Assembly: GCA_003157575.1 (NCBI GenBank)
Contig: PMKA01000128.1
Span: 1-16,408, forward strand
DNA: 16,408 bases
Reading direction: 5' to 3'
Source of the DNA: Opitutia bacterium
Lineage (GTDB): Bacteria; Verrucomicrobiota; Verrucomicrobiia; Opitutales; Opitutaceae
A program made the translations under genes and the position numbers. The notes beneath the pieces were generated by a model, which saw nothing but the letters and a program-made list of their open reading frames with translations, did no database searches and had not been told where the DNA came from. Of the stretch, positions 14,858 to 16,408 are shown in pieces. How positions within the stretch are numbered: position 1 is the stretch's first letter; each line of letters starts with the position of its first letter.

Positions 14858-15766
14858 TTACCTGAGCCAACGTCGGATCCGGTTTGCGAGCCGAGTCTTA
14901 AAGGAGGGCAAGCGGAAAACCCGGCGCCCAGCCTCTTCGTCAGCGGATTCGTCACGAATTAATGCCGCGGGATGCCGGAGTGGGAACTTCATCGCAAAAG
15001 CGTCGGGCGAATTCCCATCGAACGTGTTGGTGGCCTCGGGGCCAAAACCGATGTTCTTCACGAGATTGACTGCTGGTGCCACATTCACGCACCTATTAGC
15101 CCAAAGCGAGATCGTCCAACGATAGTCCCAAGCAGCAATCTTCCCTGCGGCGGTGGCGGCAAGAACATACTCCCAGTACCGCTGCTCAGATCTTGTTGGA
15201 AACCGCTCTTTGAGCCATGTCGCGGCCTCCTCCCCTCGCCAGTGGGACATTGTGTGGTCGTAAAGCCGCCACGCCCGGCGCCAGGTGGCCCATCCCCAAC
15301 AATAGGCATATTGTGTGAAGTAATAGCTGGAGCTGGTCGGCAAATAGTCTTCCAAGAACGAGTCCCCCGCGATCTGTCCAACACGTGGATCATCGCGGTG
15401 CCGTTCGAGCAACTCAGCACAAAAGGGAAAGAAGGTCGGATCAGGCAAGCAGTCATCCTCCAAAATCACGGCCTCCGTCACCATGTGGAATGCGTTGGTG
15501 ATCCCCTCCGGAACCCGGCGGGCGGTCCCAAGGTTGATTTCGGAGAAGTCCCGAATCACCTCACAGGGCCAATCAACTCCCCGGATGATCAACTCGCGCA
15601 CACGGCGGCATTTCTCCGCATCTCCGGGATGGTCCGGCCGTGGTCCGTCGGCAACGACAAAGAGCGTCGTCGGTCTCGCATCACGGATCCGCGCGAACAC
15701 CCGGGATGTCAGTTCGGGCCGGTTGAAGACCAAAAACACAACGGGGATGTCGAGCTGGTTGGGCAT
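14858..15766 (-). CDS. HlpA-like glycosyltransferase (GT-A fold)
   Basis: From the ATG at 15766 the protein has 302 residues. It has P-V-V-F-L-V-F-N-R-P-E-L-T (8-20), V-V-A-D-G-P-R (37-43), N-L-G-T (78-81) and A-V-I-L-E-D-D-C-L-P (99-108), the last containing the metal-binding acidic site. C-W-G-W-A-T-W-R-R-A-W (156-166) follows, then W-D-Y-R-W (213-217) and N-L-V-K-N-I-G-F-G (234-242). This is the family often annotated as hemolytic protein HlpA-like or GT2-like nucleotide-diphospho-sugar transferases found in polysaccharide loci. The hemolysis name has no support here. The gene is poorer in GC than the neighbouring GT genes: 26 of 60 bases are G or C in 15301-15360. A TTG at 15784 is in frame, but the ATG lies nearer the conserved start. 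Confidence 0.85.
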   Translation of the reverse strand: MPNQLDIPVVFLVFNRPELTSRVFARIRDARPTTLFVVADGPRPDHPGDAEKCRRVRELIIRGVDWPCEVIRDFSEINLGTARRVPEGITNAFHMVTEAVILEDDCLPDPTFFPFCAELLERHRDDPRVGQIAGDSFLEDYLPTSSSYYFTQYAYCWGWATWRRAWRLYDHTMSHWRGEEAATWLKERFPTRSEQRYWEYVLAATAAGKIAAWDYRWTISLWANRCVNVAPAVNLVKNIGFGPEATNTFDGNSPDAFAMKFPLRHPAALIRDESADEEAGRRVFRLPSFKTRLANRIRRWLR

Positions 15767-15939
15767 TTCGCTTCTTAGGAGCAAAGTCTCCTCCTGGTTC
15801 CATGGCGAGCCCGTTTGCCGGGGCCGCTACCGCACATTCCTCCAAGAAACGTCCTCCGTGCGGGGAATCCAGTGCCCTGTTGAATCGCCTCAGTCAGGTT
15901 CGAACACTCCGCTGCGTCGCGGATTCATGCGTGCTTGTT
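15767..15939. other. Intergenic gap with no clear signal
   Basis: Between the partial fucosyltransferase-like gene and the HlpA-like gene there are 173 bases. I see no open frame of note, no convincing terminator and no clear promoter. The gap is much larger than the spacings further down the series, so an unseen promoter is possible. Confidence 0.4.
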
Positions 15940-16408
15940 CTATTGCACAGCAATCGAGAAGATTGCGTCTCGACGCGCGTCGAAGATGTGGCGGGGCATG
16001 ATCTGGTCGGGGCACAGCTTCTGGTCGGCGCCCACCAACGGCCAAAGCGGCCGGTTTCCGAGAAATGCGGCGCACGCGGAAAACGTGCTCGGAGGCGAAA
16101 CGACATAATCGCAGGCCGCAAGCTCGAGAAAACTCTCAAACCAATGCCCCCCCTCGTTGACGCTCCCGGTCGCGGGAACGACCGGAAGTCCAGCCCACAA
16201 GGGCAACGGCAACTCCTCGTCCCCGGCCAAAACCACTCCCACCTTGCGGCCGGGAAACAGCGCACTCAACTCGCTGCTCCATCTGATATAGCACTCCCAC
16301 GGGTAGCAGTACTGTCCGTCGGCCCACTCGCGATAATCTCCCCGGCGAACAAACAGACCGACCAGAACATCGTAGCGTCGGCGCAACGCAGCGACGAAGG
16401 TCTCGCTG
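15940..16408 (-). CDS. Fucosyltransferase-fold (GT-B) protein, 5' truncated
   Basis: The frame is open through the window end, so the N-terminus is missing; 155 codons and a TAG stop are visible. The segment contains V-G-L-F-V-R-R-G-D-Y (8-17 from an internal TTG at 16386), matching the H-I-R-R-G-D-Y motif of GT11/GT10-like and peptide-O-fucosyltransferase-fold enzymes, with Phe in place of His. A later V-V-S-P-P-S-T-F-S-A-C-A-A-F-L-G resembles their S-x-x-S-T-F-S-x-W-x-A-x-L segment. By fold this is a GDP-sugar transferase (fucose in characterised relatives), but the substrate is only inferred. The visible part corresponds to the C-terminal half of such proteins. It is the most upstream member of the minus-strand series in this window. 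Confidence 0.6.
   Translation of the reverse strand, partial: SETFVAALRRRYDVLVGLFVRRGDYREWADGQYCYPWECYIRWSSELSALFPGRKVGVVLAGDEELPLPLWAGLPVVPATGSVNEGGHWFESFLELAACDYVVSPPSTFSACAAFLGNRPLWPLVGADQKLCPDQIMPRHIFDARRDAIFSIAVQ

Noticed and set aside
1..16408. CRISPR arrays, tRNA or rRNA genes, insertion sequences
   Set aside because: No regularly spaced repeats, no tRNA-like cloverleaf noticed, and no transposase motifs in any well-supported frame.

Overview
The window is GC-rich bacterial DNA that is mostly an envelope or exopolysaccharide biosynthesis locus. It is preceded by the tail of a TonB-type protein and a small hicBA toxin-antitoxin pair. The organism cannot be named from the sequence. The short TonB C-terminal domain, the ligase fused to a TPR-like region, the very GC-rich codon use and the scarcity of strong Shine-Dalgarno sites would fit Verrucomicrobiota (Opitutales-like), but this is inference only.

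Layout: (1) 1-267, the 3' end of a TonB C-terminal-domain gene. (2) 268-552, a non-coding stretch with an imperfect inverted repeat (303-354) and a promoter-like site overlapping a perfect 7-bp palindrome (510-537). (3) 553-920, hicB then hicA, overlapping by ATGA; HicA is only 59 codons. A GC-rich hairpin follows at 935-957. (4) 1029-6504, three plus-strand genes: an O-antigen ligase/polymerase-like membrane protein with a TPR-like C-terminal half, a WcaJ-type initiating sugar-phosphate transferase, and a polytopic membrane protein carrying D-Q-W and H-x-x-H-R loop motifs. (5) 16408-6542, a long minus-strand series converging on the first set. In transcription order it holds a 5'-truncated fucosyltransferase-fold protein, an HlpA-like glycosyltransferase, an FkbM methyltransferase, an intrinsic terminator (13956-13983), a GT4, a GT-C-like membrane protein, a GT2, a second GT4, a second D-Q-W/H-x-x-H-R membrane protein and a WbbL-like GT2.

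Inferred working model: the WcaJ-like enzyme loads the first sugar phosphate onto undecaprenyl phosphate. Cytoplasmic GT2, GT4 and HlpA-like enzymes extend the unit, and the FkbM enzyme O-methylates a sugar. The polytopic proteins may add sugars from lipid-linked donors on the outer face, and the ligase/polymerase-like protein polymerises or transfers the product. No flippase (Wzx), ABC exporter, chain-length regulator (Wzz) or outer-membrane export gene is visible, so the locus must continue outside the window.

Base composition is uneven. The 509-codon-frame membrane gene (11056-12576), the HlpA-like gene (14858-15766) and hicBA are visibly poorer in GC than the other glycosyltransferase genes, as expected for a locus assembled by exchange. 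The best candidates for something new are the two divergent paralogues of the D-Q-W/H-x-x-H-R membrane family, and the unassigned C-terminal domain of the ligase-like protein.
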